Shown: positions 25,853 to 34,304 of the stretch, piece by piece | How positions within the stretch are numbered: the stretch's first letter is position 1 | Layout: every line of letters starts with the position of its first letter | NCBI GenBank assembly: GCA_020633125.1 | Contig: JACKEH010000007.1 | Coordinates: forward strand, 1-64,000 | Length of the DNA stretch: 64,000 bases | Reading direction: 5' to 3' | DNA from: Sandaracinus sp. | Lineage (GTDB): Bacteria > Myxococcota_A > Polyangia > Polyangiales > Houyiibacteriaceae | Program-made: the position numbers and the translations under genes | Notes under the pieces: model-generated | Databases searched by the model: none | Told to the model about the DNA's origin: nothing | The model's input: only the letters and a program-made list of their open reading frames with translations

Positions 25853-27250
25853 ATGAGCGAAGGTCGCGTGCTCGTGGTCGACGACGACGAAGCGTTTCGC
25901 TTCGCGATTCGGAAGGCGCTGCGCCGCGCCGGCTTCGAGATCGAAGAAGCCGCGTCGGGCGAAGAGGCGGTCACGAAGCTCGGGCAGAGCCCGCCCGACG
26001 CGGTGCTGCTCGACCTGCGCATGCGCGGCATGGACGGGCTCGAGGTGCTGCGTCGACGGGCCTCGAGCACCGCGCGTTTCATCGTGCTCACCGGCCACGG
26101 CTCGGTGCAGGCCGCGGTCGAGGCGATGCAGCTCGGCGCGTTCTCGTTTCTCGAGAAGCCGGTCGACGCCGAGGAGCTCGAACCGCTCTTGCGCCAGGCG
26201 ATCGGCGAAGCACGACGCGCGCGTGAGAAAGGTGCGGACGACGTGCCGCCGCTCGTCGGGCGCAGCGTGGGCCTCGAGCAAGTCCGGCACTTCGTGCAGA
26301 CCGTGGGCCCGACCGACGCCACCGTGACGATCTTCGGCGAGACGGGCACCGGCAAGGAGGTCGTCGCCCGGCACGTGCACGCGGCGAGCAAACGCGCGCG
26401 GGCGCCCTTCGTCGCGCTCAACGCCGCGACGGTGCCGCGCGACCTCTTCGAGAGCGAGCTCTTCGGCCACAAGCGTGGCTCCTTCACCGGCGCGGTCGCG
26501 GATCGCAAAGGCCTCTTTCGGGAGGCGGACGGCGGCACCCTCTTCATCGACGAGCTCGCCGAGCTCCCGATCGACAGCCAAGCGAAGCTCCTGCGCGCGC
26601 TCGAGGCGCGAAAGGTTCGCGCGGTGGGCGACGGGCGCGAGACGGATGTCGACGTGCGCATCGTCGCCGCGACGAACCGTGATCTGTGGTCCGAGGTGAA
26701 CGCGGGACGTTTTCGCGAAGACCTCTACTTCCGACTGCAGGTCTTTCCGATCGTGCTGCCGCCGCTTCGAAGCCGGCCGGACGACATCGGTCCCCTCGCC
26801 GAGCATCTGCTCGGTCGGCTCGGTTTTTCGAGCCTGCGACTCGACGACTCGGCGCTCGTCGCGTTGCGCGCCTACGACTGGCCCGGGAACGTGCGTGAGC
26901 TCTTGAACGTGCTCCGTCGGGCGTCGCTCTTCGCCCAAGGCGGCGTGATCGACGGCGAGCTCGCGCGGCGCATGATCGCGGCGAGCGTCTTCGGTCACGC
27001 GACGACGAGCGCGCGCCGAGGGGGGTCGAGCTTCCCGGAGCCTCGCGAAGAACGCGCGAGCGACCCCGGGCGGTCGGGCGAGCTTCCCCTGCCCGAGAGC
27101 GCCAGCCTCGCCGAGGTGGAACGCGCGCACATCGAGCGTGTGTTGGCAGCCCAAGGCGGCAACATCACGAAGGCCGCGATCGCGTTGGGCATCGACCGCC
27201 GGACCTTGCAGCGAAAGCTGAAGGCCTACGGCATGGAGGGCGAGGGATGA
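25853..27250 (+). CDS. NtrC-type sigma-54-dependent response regulator
   Basis: 465 residues: receiver (phospho-acceptor Asp54 in VLLDLRMRG, Lys in LEKPVD), then a sigma-54 AAA+ domain with Walker A (GETGTGKEVVARHVH), the sigma-54 contact loop in the variant form GSFTGA (usual GAFTGA), Walker B (GGTLFIDELAELP), and a Fis-type HTH (GNITKAAIALGIDRRTLQRKLKAYG). ATG 25853 has a GGAGG ribosome site. A-to-S changes at the loop occur in functional activators. It pairs with the kinase upstream and activates sigma-54 promoters, none of which I could identify here. Confidence 0.95.
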   Translation: MSEGRVLVVDDDEAFRFAIRKALRRAGFEIEEAASGEEAVTKLGQSPPDAVLLDLRMRGMDGLEVLRRRASSTARFIVLTGHGSVQAAVEAMQLGAFSFLEKPVDAEELEPLLRQAIGEARRAREKGADDVPPLVGRSVGLEQVRHFVQTVGPTDATVTIFGETGTGKEVVARHVHAASKRARAPFVALNAATVPRDLFESELFGHKRGSFTGAVADRKGLFREADGGTLFIDELAELPIDSQAKLLRALEARKVRAVGDGRETDVDVRIVAATNRDLWSEVNAGRFREDLYFRLQVFPIVLPPLRSRPDDIGPLAEHLLGRLGFSSLRLDDSALVALRAYDWPGNVRELLNVLRRASLFAQGGVIDGELARRMIAASVFGHATTSARRGGSSFPEPREERASDPGRSGELPLPESASLAEVERAHIERVLAAQGGNITKAAIALGIDRRTLQRKLKAYGMEGEG

Positions 27251-27720
27251 GCCAGCTTCGACACCGCACTTCGGCGAAGGCCACGCTGGCGCTCGCGTTC
27301 CTCTTCGCGTGTGGCGGCAGCACGGCGACGACGGGCCCCACCACGCCGAGCGACGAGCCGGGTCCTGAGCTCGTGCTGGCGTTGCAGCTCTCGGAGGCGC
27401 CCGCCGACCCGGAGGTCGACATGCCGCGCTCCGAGGTCCGCGTGGTGTTGATCGATCCGGAGGGGGAGCGACGCGAACAATCCGTCGGGGTGTTCAGCGG
27501 CATCTGCCAGCCGGCGGCGCTCGACCGAGCGCTGGTCGCGGTCACGTGTTGGTGGGCCGGCGCAGGCGATCAGGTGCGCGCGCGAAAGGAAGGCGACACC
27601 GTCGTCGTCACGCGCGCGCAGCTCGACGAGATGGTGGACGGAGCGCTCCCGGAAGAGACGCTCGCCACCCTCGAGCTGCCGCCGCGCGCGACGCTTCGTC
27701 CGCTCACTGGCATGCCCTGA
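27247..27720 (+). CDS. Lipoprotein of the kinase/NtrC operon
   Basis: 157 residues. The ATG overlaps the regulator stop by 4 bases, so it is co-translated with the two-component system. N-terminal signal with lipobox (ATLALAFLFAC) and a Gly/Thr/Pro linker, then a small folded domain with two Cys (GVFSGICQPA, AVTCWW) likely in a disulfide. Family not recognised. Its place in the operon suggests an envelope-side accessory or target of the signalling pair. Confidence 0.85.
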   Translation: MSQLRHRTSAKATLALAFLFACGGSTATTGPTTPSDEPGPELVLALQLSEAPADPEVDMPRSEVRVVLIDPEGERREQSVGVFSGICQPAALDRALVAVTCWWAGAGDQVRARKEGDTVVVTRAQLDEMVDGALPEETLATLELPPRATLRPLTGMP

Positions 27721-27757
27721 GAGCGCCGACCACGTGCACGGATCGAAAAGGAGAAGA

Positions 27758-27784
27758 GCATGAATCAGTGCACCTGATTCGTGC
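27758..27784. terminator. Hairpin between convergent genes
   Basis: An 11-bp stem (GCATGAATCAG with CTGATTCGTGC, one T-G pair) around a 5-base loop, placed between the lipoprotein stop at 27720 and the Uma2 stop at 27833. No T-run follows, so it may be a processing site or a weak terminator. Confidence 0.5.
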
Positions 27785-27800
27785 GCTGAGGCGTGTCGTC

Positions 27801-27848
27801 TCAGTCGGAGACGTCGTCAGTCGGAGGCGTCGTCAGTCGGAGGCGTCG
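27801..27848. repeat. Three tandem 16-bp repeats
   Basis: TCAGTCGGAGRCGTCG repeats three times without gaps (R is A in the first unit). The last unit contains the stop codon of the Uma2-family gene on the minus strand. Confidence 0.85.
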
Positions 27849-28426
27849 CCTTCGTTCGGTCTCTCCGGTGGGAAGAGCCGGGTCACGTCGAGGGTGATCG
27901 CGTCGAAAGGCGGAATCGCGACGAGGTCTCCGTCGCCGAAGCGCCCCGCTTCGATCCATCGGTCCCCCTCGCGAAGCAACGCCTCCAACACACGTGTGTC
28001 GGGATCGACGAGCCAATACGCGGGCACACCGGCTTGGTGATACAGCCGCGCCTTCGTGATGCGGTCGACCCGGGCGTTCGAAGGCGAGAGGACTTCGCAG
28101 ATCCAGTCGGGGACGACGTCGATCGGCCGCACGTCCCACGGCGTGGGAAGCCTCGGTCGGAGCCAGCCCGCCAGGTCGGGGCGTACGACGTCGTGGGGTC
28201 CGAACCGAACGTCGACCTCGGGCAGGATCCACCAGCCGCCGACCCCACCGTGCCCGTCGTCGTCGTCGAAGGGTCCTCCGACGAATCTTCCGAGCGCGCG
28301 CTGCACCATCGCGTGTCTCGGCAGGACCGAAGGCAACACGCGCACCTGGCCTCCGATCAGCTCGGCACGGACGTCCTCCGACAAGGCGATCAGATCGTCG
28401 TAGGTGGCGAGACGAGGGGCAGACAC
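27833..28426 (-). CDS. Uma2 (DUF820) family endonuclease-fold protein
   Basis: 197 residues from a GTG at 28426. It has the family's PD-(D/E)xK pattern: the opening YDDLIALSEDVRAELIGGQV, RPDLAGWL (active Asp) and DWICEVLSPSN (Glu before the Ser/Pro turn), then AYWLVDPDTRVLE. Uma2 proteins are numerous in some bacteria; many are thought to be nucleases or toxin-like but the role is unclear. The TAATCT box before the GTG overlaps the end of the upstream gene. Confidence 0.85.
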   Translation of the reverse strand: MSAPRLATYDDLIALSEDVRAELIGGQVRVLPSVLPRHAMVQRALGRFVGGPFDDDDGHGGVGGWWILPEVDVRFGPHDVVRPDLAGWLRPRLPTPWDVRPIDVVPDWICEVLSPSNARVDRITKARLYHQAGVPAYWLVDPDTRVLEALLREGDRWIEAGRFGDGDLVAIPPFDAITLDVTRLFPPERPNEGDASD

Positions 28427-28433
28427 GTCGACG

Positions 28434-28439
28434 AGATTA
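28434..28439 (-). promoter_or_regulatory. -10-like TAATCT box 7 bases before a start codon
   Basis: TAATCT on the minus strand, 7 bases, then GTG 28426. The preceding bases form the stop codon (TGA) of the gene at 28440, making an extended -10-like sequence. Confidence 0.4.
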
Positions 28440-28874
28440 TCACGCAATCCGCCCGCTCCGACGCCGTGGCTTGCGCTCCAACTTCGCCGCCGCACGACGC
28501 TCGTGGCGATTGCGGGGCCCGGCCGACGACTCCAACGCTTCGAGGGAATCGACTCCCTCCTCCGACCCGAGTCCTTCGTCCAGGAGCCAACGGCGAAACC
28601 GAAGGACCTCACCGGCGATTTTTCCGAGCAACGGGTCCGCACGAAAGAGCTCCACCGCGAATCTCACGAGGTCGGCGTCCGCTGCGTCCCAGCTCGTCTC
28701 ACCGGCGAGCTCCAAGGCGTCGTGCACCAAGAGAATCGGTGACCAGGTGGGATGCGGTGCGTCGGTCGCGGGGTCGAAGCGTGGCAGGCCGTCGCGTCGC
28801 GCGAGCAGCGCGTAGGTCTCACGGCAGAAAGGCGCGCGCTCGGCGCCGGGGAAAGACATCGTGACGAGCTCCAT
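28440..28874 (-). CDS. Hypothetical cytoplasmic protein
   Basis: 144 residues from ATG 28874 with a GAGGAG ribosome site. It is acidic and helical in the middle (LLVHDALELAGETSWDAADADLVRFAVELF) and ends in a basic tail (NRHERRAAAKLERKPRRRSG) of a type often seen at nucleic-acid-binding C-termini. I do not recognise the family. Only 13 bases separate it from the Uma2 gene, so they may be co-transcribed, although Uma2 has its own box. Confidence 0.75.
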   Translation of the reverse strand: MELVTMSFPGAERAPFCRETYALLARRDGLPRFDPATDAPHPTWSPILLVHDALELAGETSWDAADADLVRFAVELFRADPLLGKIAGEVLRFRRWLLDEGLGSEEGVDSLEALESSAGPRNRHERRAAAKLERKPRRRSGRIA

Positions 28875-29053
28875 CGCGGTCTCCTCTCGAGAGCGGGAGG
28901 GTTCTCGTGATGCACGTCGGAGGATTGCCTACACGCGATGGGCACAAACGAAGCGTGATTCGACACGCAACGATGCCCAGTCGAACGTCCGCCGCGCCAG
29001 CGTCGTCGGTGCCTGCGAGACCGAGCCACCGTCGCGCGACGAGCCCCGGAAGC

Positions 29054-29920
29054 TCAGCCCTTCACGCCGCCGGCCGTGAGCCCACCGACGAGGTTGCGCT
29101 GCAGCCAGTAGAAGAGCGCCATCACCGGCACGCTGACGAGGATCGCGCCGGCCGCGAAGTGTCCCCATTGCGCGGCGTGCTCGCCCACGTAGCGCTGCAG
29201 CACCACCGGCAGCGTGTAGTTCTCCTCGCGGTTGAGGAAGGTCGCGGCGAGAATGAACTCGTTCCACGCGGTCATGAACGCGAAGAGGAAGGTGATCGCG
29301 AGCGAGGGGCGAACGGTCGGGAGCACCACGCGGCGAAAGGCGCCGAAGCGGGTCGCGCCGTCGACCATCGCCGCTTCTTCGAGGTCCTTCGGGATCGCGT
29401 CGAACGCGCTGCGCAGCTGGAAGATCGCGAAGGGCACCGCGCTCGTCGCGTAGACGAGGACGAGGCCGCTGCGGGTGTCGATGAGCCCGAGCGCGTCCAT
29501 CAGGAGGTAGAGCGGGATCGCGGCCGCGACGCCGGGGAACATCTGCGTCGCGAGCATCGCGCCGAGCGTGAGCTTCTTCCCGACGAAGGTGAAACGGCTG
29601 AGCGCGTAGGCGGCCGGCGTCGCGATGGCCACGGCGAAGAGCGCGGTCGCGATCGAGATGAGCAGGCTGTTGCCGAGCTGGAGCGCGAAGATCCACGTGC
29701 CGTCGTCGGTGCGACGCATCGCGACCGCTTCGACGTGCTCCATCGAGAACTGGTCGGGCACCGGGACCGGCCCGAGCTCGGGCGACTCGCCGGCCGAGAA
29801 CGCGAGCGCGACGACCCAGAGGATCGGGTAGAGCGCGAAGATCACCGCACCGATCAAGAGCGCGTGGGAGAGCACGCTCTGCAGCACGGAGACACGCTCG
29901 TGACTCTCGTGATGGCTCAC
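29054..29920 (-). CDS. Sugar ABC transporter permease, MalG type
   Basis: 288 residues, six transmembrane helices, and the EAA loop that docks to the ATPase (EEAAMVDGATRFGAFRRVVLPTVRP). The GTG at 29920 overlaps the stop of the fusion gene (GTGA). Last gene of the three-gene transporter operon. Substrate is probably an oligosaccharide (maltose/trehalose type) by family, not by direct evidence. Confidence 0.92.
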   Translation of the reverse strand: MSHHESHERVSVLQSVLSHALLIGAVIFALYPILWVVALAFSAGESPELGPVPVPDQFSMEHVEAVAMRRTDDGTWIFALQLGNSLLISIATALFAVAIATPAAYALSRFTFVGKKLTLGAMLATQMFPGVAAAIPLYLLMDALGLIDTRSGLVLVYATSAVPFAIFQLRSAFDAIPKDLEEAAMVDGATRFGAFRRVVLPTVRPSLAITFLFAFMTAWNEFILAATFLNREENYTLPVVLQRYVGEHAAQWGHFAAGAILVSVPVMALFYWLQRNLVGGLTAGGVKG

Positions 29921-32091
29921 GCGGGCGCCTCCGTGAGCTTGCGGCCGAAGAGGCGCGTCGTGACGACGAGGATGCCGAAGATGAGCACCGCGTAGGCGGC
30001 GCCGTAGCCGTATTGGCTGCCGCGCGTGAAGGCCCAGCGGTAGGCCTCGGACACGAGGATCTCGGTCGTTCCTTCGGGCTCGCCGCCGCTGACGAGGAAG
30101 ACGACGTTGAACATGTTGAAGGTCCACACCGCGCCCATCGCGACGGCGGGCGCGATGGCCGGGCGAAGCATCGGCAGCGTCACGTGACGGAAGCGCTGCC
30201 AGCGGGTGGCTCCGTCGACGTCGGCGGCTTCGTAGAGGTCCTTCGGAATGCCCGCGAGCGCGCCGAGGGTGACGACCATCATGAAGGGGAAGCCGAGCCA
30301 GACGTTGGTCGCGAGGTTGGCCGCGAAGGCGGTCGACCATTGCGCGAACCAGCTCACGGGGTCGGCGCCGAGGCTCTCGAGGATGGCGTTGATCGCGCCG
30401 AGCTGCCGATGGAAGAGGCCCTTCCACGCGAGCGCGGTGACGTAGCTCGGCACCGCCCACGGCAAGATGAGCAGCACGCGGTAGAGGCCCTTGAGCTTCA
30501 GGTTCGGGCGGTGGAGCACGAGCGCGAGCGCCATGCCGATGCCGACGTGCAACGCGAGGTTGAGCACCGTCCAGAGCACGGTGACGAGCAAGACCACCCA
30601 GAAGGAGCCGGGTGCGAGCAGCTCCCCGCCGCGCGCGCTCAGGATGTCGGCGTAGTTCGCGAGGCCGACGTAGTGCAGGTCCGTACCGCGGCCGGCGAAG
30701 AAGCTCGTGCCCGCGCCGACCACGAGCGGCAGCACGACGAGCAGCCCGACCGCGAGGAAGGCGTGAACGAGCCATTTGTAGGCGGGGATCGACGCGCGAA
30801 GCGCGAGGCGCTCGTTCGGGTCGCGCAGGCGGCGCACCCACGTGAAGACGACGAAGAGCAACGCGAGGCCGAGGCCCACGAGCGCGAAGGTCGGGTCGCG
30901 CGGCGCCGGCATCGCGCGGGTCAGGTCGTCGAAGACCCGCGCGCCCCCTTCGAGGGCGTCCGGCACCGCCGCGCCGCCGCGCAGCACGCGACGAAGCGCG
31001 CGCATCGCGGGCTCGAAGACGACGCGCATGTTCGGGTGCGTCGGCATCGGAACCGCATCACGCGAGGCGTCACGAAACGTCGCGAGGAAGGCGTCGTTCG
31101 CGAGCTCCGGATCGTCCCAGGCCGCCGTGGTGCTGACGACCTGACGCCCGATGCGCGCGCGCTTCGCGGCCGCTTCCGGGCTCACGAGGTAACGCGCCAG
31201 CGCACGCGCTTGGTCCGGCGCGTCCGACTCGGCGGCCAGGAAGGCCGCTTCGATCGTCGCGTAGGGACGCAGTGGCGCACCCGCGGCACGCAGGCTGGGC
31301 AGCGGGACGACGCGCCACGAGAGGTCGCTCGGAAGATCGGGCGCGAGCCAGGGACCGCTGATCGCTGCCGCCGCGCGCCCGGAACCGAAGAGGCGCATCA
31401 CGAGCTCGCCCGACGTTTCTTCGGGGACCTGCCCACGCTTCACGGCGTCGGCGATGAACGAGACCGCGCGCTCGGCTTCCGGACCGACGAACGCGTAATG
31501 CCCTTCGTCGTCGAGCAGGCGACCGCCGAACGCGTGCACGAAGGACGCGACGTAGTAGGCGTTCTCCGCTTCGAAGACGAGCGGCCGCACGTCGTTCGGG
31601 TACGACGCCTCGAGCACCGTCTCGAGGTCCGGCACGTCGCCGTCGAAGAGCGCGTCGTTGAGGTAGAGCGCCGCGCACTTCGCGGAGAGCGGCAGACCGT
31701 AGAGCCTGTCACCGCTGCGAAGCGCCGCGACGTGGCTCGGCTCGAGCCCGTCCACGTCCGCGCCTTCGAGGGGCACGACGATGCGTCGCTCGAGGTAGCT
31801 CGCGAGGCGCTCGTGCGCGTCGATGAAGACGTCGGGTCCACGGCCGGTCGGAATCGCCGACTCGAGCTTGCTGGCGTACGCGCCGAAGGCGTTGGCGAGC
31901 AGCTCGACGCGCACGTTCGGGTTCGCGCGCTCGAAGTCGCGGACGACCTCGCGAAGGGCACGTTCTTCGGCGGATCCGTCGCCGTACGCGTGCCAGAGCT
32001 GCACCGTCTCCGGCGTCGTCTCTTGGGCGAAGACGTGCGCGGGCGCGAGCGCCGCGAGGCACGCGGCCAAGAAAGCGACGCGGGCGCTCAC
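29917..32091 (-). CDS. Fused solute-binding protein and permease (MalE-MalF fusion)
   Basis: 724 residues. Residues 1-22 are a signal sequence, and residues 25-395 a family 1 extracellular solute-binding protein (TVQLWHAYGDGSAEERALREVV, FEAENAYYVASFVHAFGG, ISGPWLAP). A transmembrane helix near 405 (TFALVGLGLALLFVVFTWV) leads into a complete MalF-type permease (six more helices) with EAA loop YEAADVDGATRWQRFRHVTLP. Normally binding protein and MalF are separate; here there is one continuous frame with no stop. The ATG at 32091 overlaps the ATPase stop by 4 bases. A tethered binding domain would stay near the pore. Confidence 0.93.
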   Translation of the reverse strand: MSARVAFLAACLAALAPAHVFAQETTPETVQLWHAYGDGSAEERALREVVRDFERANPNVRVELLANAFGAYASKLESAIPTGRGPDVFIDAHERLASYLERRIVVPLEGADVDGLEPSHVAALRSGDRLYGLPLSAKCAALYLNDALFDGDVPDLETVLEASYPNDVRPLVFEAENAYYVASFVHAFGGRLLDDEGHYAFVGPEAERAVSFIADAVKRGQVPEETSGELVMRLFGSGRAAAAISGPWLAPDLPSDLSWRVVPLPSLRAAGAPLRPYATIEAAFLAAESDAPDQARALARYLVSPEAAAKRARIGRQVVSTTAAWDDPELANDAFLATFRDASRDAVPMPTHPNMRVVFEPAMRALRRVLRGGAAVPDALEGGARVFDDLTRAMPAPRDPTFALVGLGLALLFVVFTWVRRLRDPNERLALRASIPAYKWLVHAFLAVGLLVVLPLVVGAGTSFFAGRGTDLHYVGLANYADILSARGGELLAPGSFWVVLLVTVLWTVLNLALHVGIGMALALVLHRPNLKLKGLYRVLLILPWAVPSYVTALAWKGLFHRQLGAINAILESLGADPVSWFAQWSTAFAANLATNVWLGFPFMMVVTLGALAGIPKDLYEAADVDGATRWQRFRHVTLPMLRPAIAPAVAMGAVWTFNMFNVVFLVSGGEPEGTTEILVSEAYRWAFTRGSQYGYGAAYAVLIFGILVVTTRLFGRKLTEAPA

Positions 32092-33200
32092 GAGACCTCG
32101 GTGGCCTGAAGCTTCTTTTCGGCAGGGCCGTCGGCAGGCCCCTCGCTCGCGACGTCCTCGACCGCGAGCCGGGCGCCGTCCGGACCGAAGAGGTGCAGGT
32201 GCCGAGCGGCCACGTCGAGTCGCAGACGCTCGCCGGGCTTCGGACGGTGGTCGCCTTCGAGCCGCGCGACGAACTTCACGCCACCGAGCTTGCCGTGGGC
32301 GTAGGTCTCGAAGCCCATCGCTTCGACCACCTCGACGTCGAGCGTCAGCCCGCCTTCGGGCGCGAGGTAGACGTCGTGCGGACGAATGCCGACGCTCACC
32401 TTTCCCGACGTGCGAGCGCGCGCTGGAAGGTCGAAGCCTTCGCCACGCACGCGGCCTCCCTCGACCTCGCCCTCGAGGAAGTTCATCGCCGGGCTGCCGA
32501 GGAAGCCCGCCACGAACTTCGTCTTCGGGCGCTCGTAGACCTCGAGCGGCGTGCCTTCTTGTTCGACCAAGCCGCCGTTGAGCACGACGAGCTTGTCGGC
32601 GAGCGTCATCGCTTCGACCTGGTCGTGCGTGACGTAGACCATCGTGGCCGCGAGCTCGGCATGAAGACGCTTGATCTCCACGCGCACCTCGGCGCGTAGC
32701 GCGGCGTCGAGGTTCGAGAGCGGCTCGTCGAAGAGGAAGATCGAGGGACGACGCGCGATCGCGCGGCCCATCGCGACGCGTTGCCGCTGGCCACCGCTGA
32801 GCTGGCGCGGGAAGCGGTCGAGCAGGTGACCGAGGCCGAGCATCTTCGCGACCTCGTCGATGCGCTTGGCGACGATCGAGGGGTCGGTCTTTCGAAGGTT
32901 CAGGCCGAAGGCGAGGTTGTCGCGAACCGTCAGGTGCGGGTAGAGCGCGTAGCTCTGGAAGACCATGCCGATGTCACGGTCTTTCGGGGGCGCCTTCGTG
33001 AGATCCTTGCCCGCGATGCGGATCGTGCCCTGGTCGGGCAGCTCGAGGCCCGCGATGGTGCGCAGCAAGGTGCTCTTGCCGCAGCCGCTCGGGCCCACGA
33101 GCACGACGAGCTGACCGTCCGCGACGTGCAGATCGACGCCCTTGAGGATGAGCGTATCCCCGAACCCCTTTCGGATTCCGCTGAGCCCCAGCTCCGCCAC
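32088..33200 (-). CDS. Sugar ABC transporter ATPase, MalK/UgpC type
   Basis: 370 residues. Walker A GPSGCGKSTLLR, Q loop MVFQSYALYPHLTV, signature LSGGQRQRVAMGRAIAR, Walker B IFLFDEPLSNLD, switch His in VYVTHDQVEAM, then the C-terminal OB-type regulatory domain typical of MalK/UgpC (VSVGIRPHDVYLAPEGGL). GTG 33200 is chosen because the conserved N-terminus follows directly; an in-frame ATG at 33245 would add 15 residues. First gene of the operon with the binding-protein/permease fusion and MalG. Confidence 0.95.
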   Translation of the reverse strand: MAELGLSGIRKGFGDTLILKGVDLHVADGQLVVLVGPSGCGKSTLLRTIAGLELPDQGTIRIAGKDLTKAPPKDRDIGMVFQSYALYPHLTVRDNLAFGLNLRKTDPSIVAKRIDEVAKMLGLGHLLDRFPRQLSGGQRQRVAMGRAIARRPSIFLFDEPLSNLDAALRAEVRVEIKRLHAELAATMVYVTHDQVEAMTLADKLVVLNGGLVEQEGTPLEVYERPKTKFVAGFLGSPAMNFLEGEVEGGRVRGEGFDLPARARTSGKVSVGIRPHDVYLAPEGGLTLDVEVVEAMGFETYAHGKLGGVKFVARLEGDHRPKPGERLRLDVAARHLHLFGPDGARLAVEDVASEGPADGPAEKKLQATEVS

Positions 33201-33340
33201 CGCGCGGAAGGGTGCACCGCCTAGCCGCCACGGACAAGAGCGCAACGCACAATTGAGTCACGTTTTTCCATCCGCTGGATTTCATGCACGTTTCCGTCGT
33301 CGGATTGCCGGCGGGCAAGCGTTGGAGTACGAGCCGCCGC

Positions 33341-33778
33341 ATGCGGCTCTGCCTCCTCTGCCTGGCGCTCGCCCTCGGCTGTGGTGACAACGGCCCCGGT
33401 CCGGCCGGGGATCCGTGCCTCACGAGCGTGGAGTGTGAGGACGGCACGGTCTGTTTTCCGACGCAGCTCCGGGGACGTGAGTGCATGGCGGTCTGCGACC
33501 CGAGCACGACCCGCCTCTGCTCGGACGGCAGCGTCTGCCTGCCGTCGACCACGACCGCGGTTTGTTACATGGGCGGAGAACTGGCCGAAGGCTCGGTGTG
33601 CGGCTCGAGCGACGCGTGCGCGCCGGGCGCGGTCTGCGTGAACGTCGACGGCGCCGCCGAGTCGACGTGCCGGCGTGCGTGCGACCGACGCACCGCGAAC
33701 GGCTGCGCGTTGGACCAGGTCTGCGAGCCGGTGGGCGACGAGCCCGCGGGCGTCTGCCTTCCCGCCGCCAGCGAGTGA
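33341..33778 (+). CDS. Cys-rich lipoprotein
   Basis: 145 residues from ATG 33341 with a lipoprotein signal (LCLLCLALALGCGD). The mature part has about a dozen regularly spaced Cys in motifs such as DPCLTSVECEDGTVC, LCSDGSVC, GSVCGSSDACAPGAVC and GCALDQVC, a small disulfide-rich repeat common in myxobacterial outer-surface lipoproteins. Function unknown. Two bases separate its stop from the thioesterase gene, suggesting an operon. Confidence 0.85.
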   Translation: MRLCLLCLALALGCGDNGPGPAGDPCLTSVECEDGTVCFPTQLRGRECMAVCDPSTTRLCSDGSVCLPSTTTAVCYMGGELAEGSVCGSSDACAPGAVCVNVDGAAESTCRRACDRRTANGCALDQVCEPVGDEPAGVCLPAASE

Positions 33779-33780
33779 GC

Positions 33781-34233
33781 ATGACCTTTCGAACCTCGAT
33801 TCGCGTGCGCTTCGGCGACGAGGACCACGCGCGCATCGCGTACTTCCCGCGCATCGTCCACTTCTTCCACTGCGCGTTCGAAGACTTCTTCGACCACCAG
33901 GGCCACCCCTACCGCAAGGTGCTCGACGAGGACGGCTACGGCTGGCCCGCCGTGCATCTCGACGTGGATTTTCAGAGCCCGCTCCGCTTCGGCGACGACT
34001 TCGACGTCGAGGTCCGCGTGACGAAGCTCGGCACGAAGTCGGCGACCTTTCGCTACGAGGGCAGCGTCGGGGGACGGCCCGCAGCTTCGGCCACGATCAC
34101 GGTCGCCTGCATCGACATGAAGACCTTTCGAGGCGTCCCCATCCCCGACGTCTACCGAGAGCTCTTCGGCCGCCACCTCGACCTCCCCGCCGATGCCGGC
34201 CCCGAGGGCGGCCCCGCGCCTGACGCAGATTGA
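33781..34233 (+). CDS. Acyl-CoA thioesterase, 4HBT hot-dog family (YbgC/FadM-like)
   Basis: 150 residues with one hot-dog domain. The catalytic-site pattern RVRFGDEDHARIAYFPRIVHFFH matches YbgC-type thioesterases (acidic residue before the Tyr-Phe-Pro turn), followed by VHLDVDFQSPLRFGDDFDVEVRVTKLG, the central sheet. It would hydrolyse acyl-CoA thioesters in the cytoplasm. A C-terminal tail (DAGPEGGPAPDAD) is extra. Confidence 0.9.
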   Translation: MTFRTSIRVRFGDEDHARIAYFPRIVHFFHCAFEDFFDHQGHPYRKVLDEDGYGWPAVHLDVDFQSPLRFGDDFDVEVRVTKLGTKSATFRYEGSVGGRPAASATITVACIDMKTFRGVPIPDVYRELFGRHLDLPADAGPEGGPAPDAD

Positions 34234-34291
34234 CGCAGCGCGTCGGTTTTTCTACGCAATTTCGCATTGCGTGCACCCTCCGGACCGCATG

Positions 34292-34297
34292 TAGACT
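34292..34297 (+). promoter_or_regulatory. -10-like TAGACT box 7 bases before a start codon
   Basis: TAGACT, 7 bases, ATG 34305. A TTGCGT at 34267 could be a -35, but the 19-base spacing is long. No ribosome site. Confidence 0.45.
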
Positions 34298-34304
34298 GCG
34301 CGCC

